Shown here in pieces: positions 62,800 to 64,000 of a stretch of DNA of 64,000 nucleotides. The notes beneath the pieces were generated by a model. It ran no database searches. It was not told the origin of the DNA and saw only the letters and a program-made list of their open reading frames with translations. How positions within the stretch are numbered: position 1 is the first letter of the stretch; each line of letters opens with the position of its first letter. Source of the stretch: Evernia prunastri (Eukaryota; Ascomycota; Lecanoromycetes; Lecanorales; Parmeliaceae); assembly GCA_003184365.1 (NCBI GenBank), contig NKYR01000013.1, forward strand, positions 248,001-312,000, in the 5' to 3' direction. Both the position numbers and the translations under genes were made by a program.

Positions 62800-64000
62800 T
62801 CACACAAAATCAGCAAATGGAAGACCAATATTATCCTTGATGAAATCCATAGCCTCAATCACCTGAAACCGTTAGCAACCTATTATCCGTACTCTAAGGG
62901 CCTCCTTGTCCTACCTTTTCATCCTCATATCTTCGTCCAACAAGCTGCAATGATACTGGAGCACCTTTGTACTTATCGGGCCCATATTTCCACAAATGGT
63001 AGTTGTACTCGTCCTTCTCATTCATCGGCTTATAACCCTGATCTACCACGTCCACTGTTGGGTCTACCTTCGTTACTGGAAAGACTAGAGCGGGATAGTC
63101 GAGCACATTCCATTGCGTCGTGTAGCCCCAATATCTTGCACAGTCAAGAGGAGGAGCAGCCCCTGGACCTACAGGGCAAAGGATCACATCAACCGTGCCT
63201 TCGAGCCCACCAGTCTCGCTAGTTCCAGTCGCGGTGTCGTTCCAAACTTTGGCGTACTCTGTCCTGTAAGCTTCTCTCTTCATAGTCCAGTGCCAAATCT
63301 CCTCGACCGTGAGCCTTTTCACCAACGGGTTGTCCTTTAGGATAAATTTGGACAATGGTCGCCACGGCTCGCCCGACGCTTCGATGGCTTCATTTTCTTC
63401 TCGACCTCCATCACAGAAATACAGACTGGAAATGATGCTCCAAGCTTCATCGTGCTTGTATGGCTTCCATTCAACAATCTCGACCGATGGCACGTCTTTG
63501 AGCTTATCTAACACTTCTTGCAATGCGCGCATGACAGGTGGATGTGGCTTGACAACACCATCGTGCCACATGACTGCAACCTTGATCCTCTTTCCAGAAG
63601 GCTTTGCGAGGTAGCTTTCTTGATCTCTCCATGGAATCGGGACCAAAGATGGCTCGTTTAACCAGGGTTTAGCATTGAGGACGGTCTTCATGAAAAGCTT
63701 TACTCCTTCAAGTGAAGTACTTAGAGGTCCAAGGACCGCAACGATCTGCTCCTGGCTGAGCATTGTGGCCGACCAGCCACTCACTGGTATCCTGTAGCTT
63801 GAAGGTCTCAACCCGTATAATCCACAGTTTGCTGAAGGACTTCTAATGCTGCCTCCGATGTCTGTCCCGAGACCTAGACAGCTCCCGCGTAACGCGAGCA
63901 GGGCTCCTTCGCCTCCTGAACTACCACCCGACGTCAACTGACTGTTGAAAGGATTCACCGTGATTCCATAGAGGTTGTTGGAAGTTTCGAGGTGCATCAA
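62800..64000 (-). CDS. amidase (amidase-signature family), 5' end missing
   Basis: complement(join(62800..62862,62915..>64000)); the last intron (GTAGGA...TTGCTAACGGTTTCAG) adds the C-terminus VIEAMDFIKDN-IGLPFADFV. The frame is open to the window edge, so the N-terminal part, including the catalytic Lys of the Ser-Ser-Lys triad, is outside. The amidase signature is visible: LTSGGSSGGEGALLALRGS with the cis-Ser, then GLGTDIGGSIRSP with the nucleophile Ser and oxyanion-hole glycines. The family hydrolyses amides to acid and ammonia. The C-terminal part (GYTTQWNVLDYPALVFPVT; KGAPVSLQLVGRRYEDEK) is typical of fungal acetamidase-like enzymes. Substrate not predictable. Confidence 0.9.

Overview
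The window looks like nuclear DNA of a filamentous ascomycete, probably of the Dothideomycetes type; the class is my inference. The signs are short GT-AG introns with CTAAY/CTRAC-like branch sites, a fungal-type ornithine decarboxylase, a class II DAHP synthase, an HYPK homologue, an F-box/2EXR-type protein and an amidase. One 10-base N gap lies at 44443-44452.

Layout. A truncated TPR-like gene (1-443) is followed by an unusual multigene block (0.95-31.4 kb). It holds an SF1/UPF1-like helicase (minus), a stand-alone protein sharing the helicase's N-terminal domain (8.4-10.0 kb, broken by one in-frame stop), an RGG-rich coiled-coil protein (10.4-12.9 kb), a second coiled-coil protein (13.5-15.7 kb), an unrecognised 669-aa protein (16.1-18.1 kb) and a 1238-aa coiled-coil protein (minus, 27.6-31.3 kb). 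Between the last two lie about 9 kb of short-word tandem arrays and gene relics.

All six genes carry the same short dyad element just before the start codon (CCGNCG / CAGAGTAATCT or CAGGATACT / CGNCGG, followed by TTTAAAA or TATAAAA). Its arms change in a compensating way from gene to gene, and in the best cases more small hairpins sit further upstream. I read this as a structured 5' leader or a shared operator that marks an undescribed gene set. A seventh copy heads a helicase-like relic at 34.8 kb, and two copies have become coding sequence inside the 8.4-kb gene.

The regions 32.4-35.4 kb and 55.2-59.9 kb are graveyards of the same gene set. They hold scrambled pieces of the helicase N-domain gene, the RGG/coiled-coil gene and the 1238-aa coiled-coil gene, plus dynamin-like GTPase and NFX1-like helicase relics. 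Their promoter-like TATA/GAATGA modules also recur.

Between and after these lies ordinary, gene-dense euchromatin: a BRCT/AT-hook nuclear protein (37.9-41.5 kb), DAHP synthase (42.4-43.9 kb), HYPK (44.6-45.1 kb), an F-box-like protein and a small probable mitochondrial membrane protein (45.9-47.3 kb), ornithine decarboxylase (49.7-51.1 kb), a 3-exon gene of unknown function (61.8-62.5 kb) and the 3' part of an amidase (62.8-64.0 kb). The 51-61 kb stretch also holds GCGCC-TTTGGTGG word arrays and tRNA-like elements with poly-T tails. Exon joins given here were derived by hand from splice signals and frame arithmetic; similarities were judged by eye.
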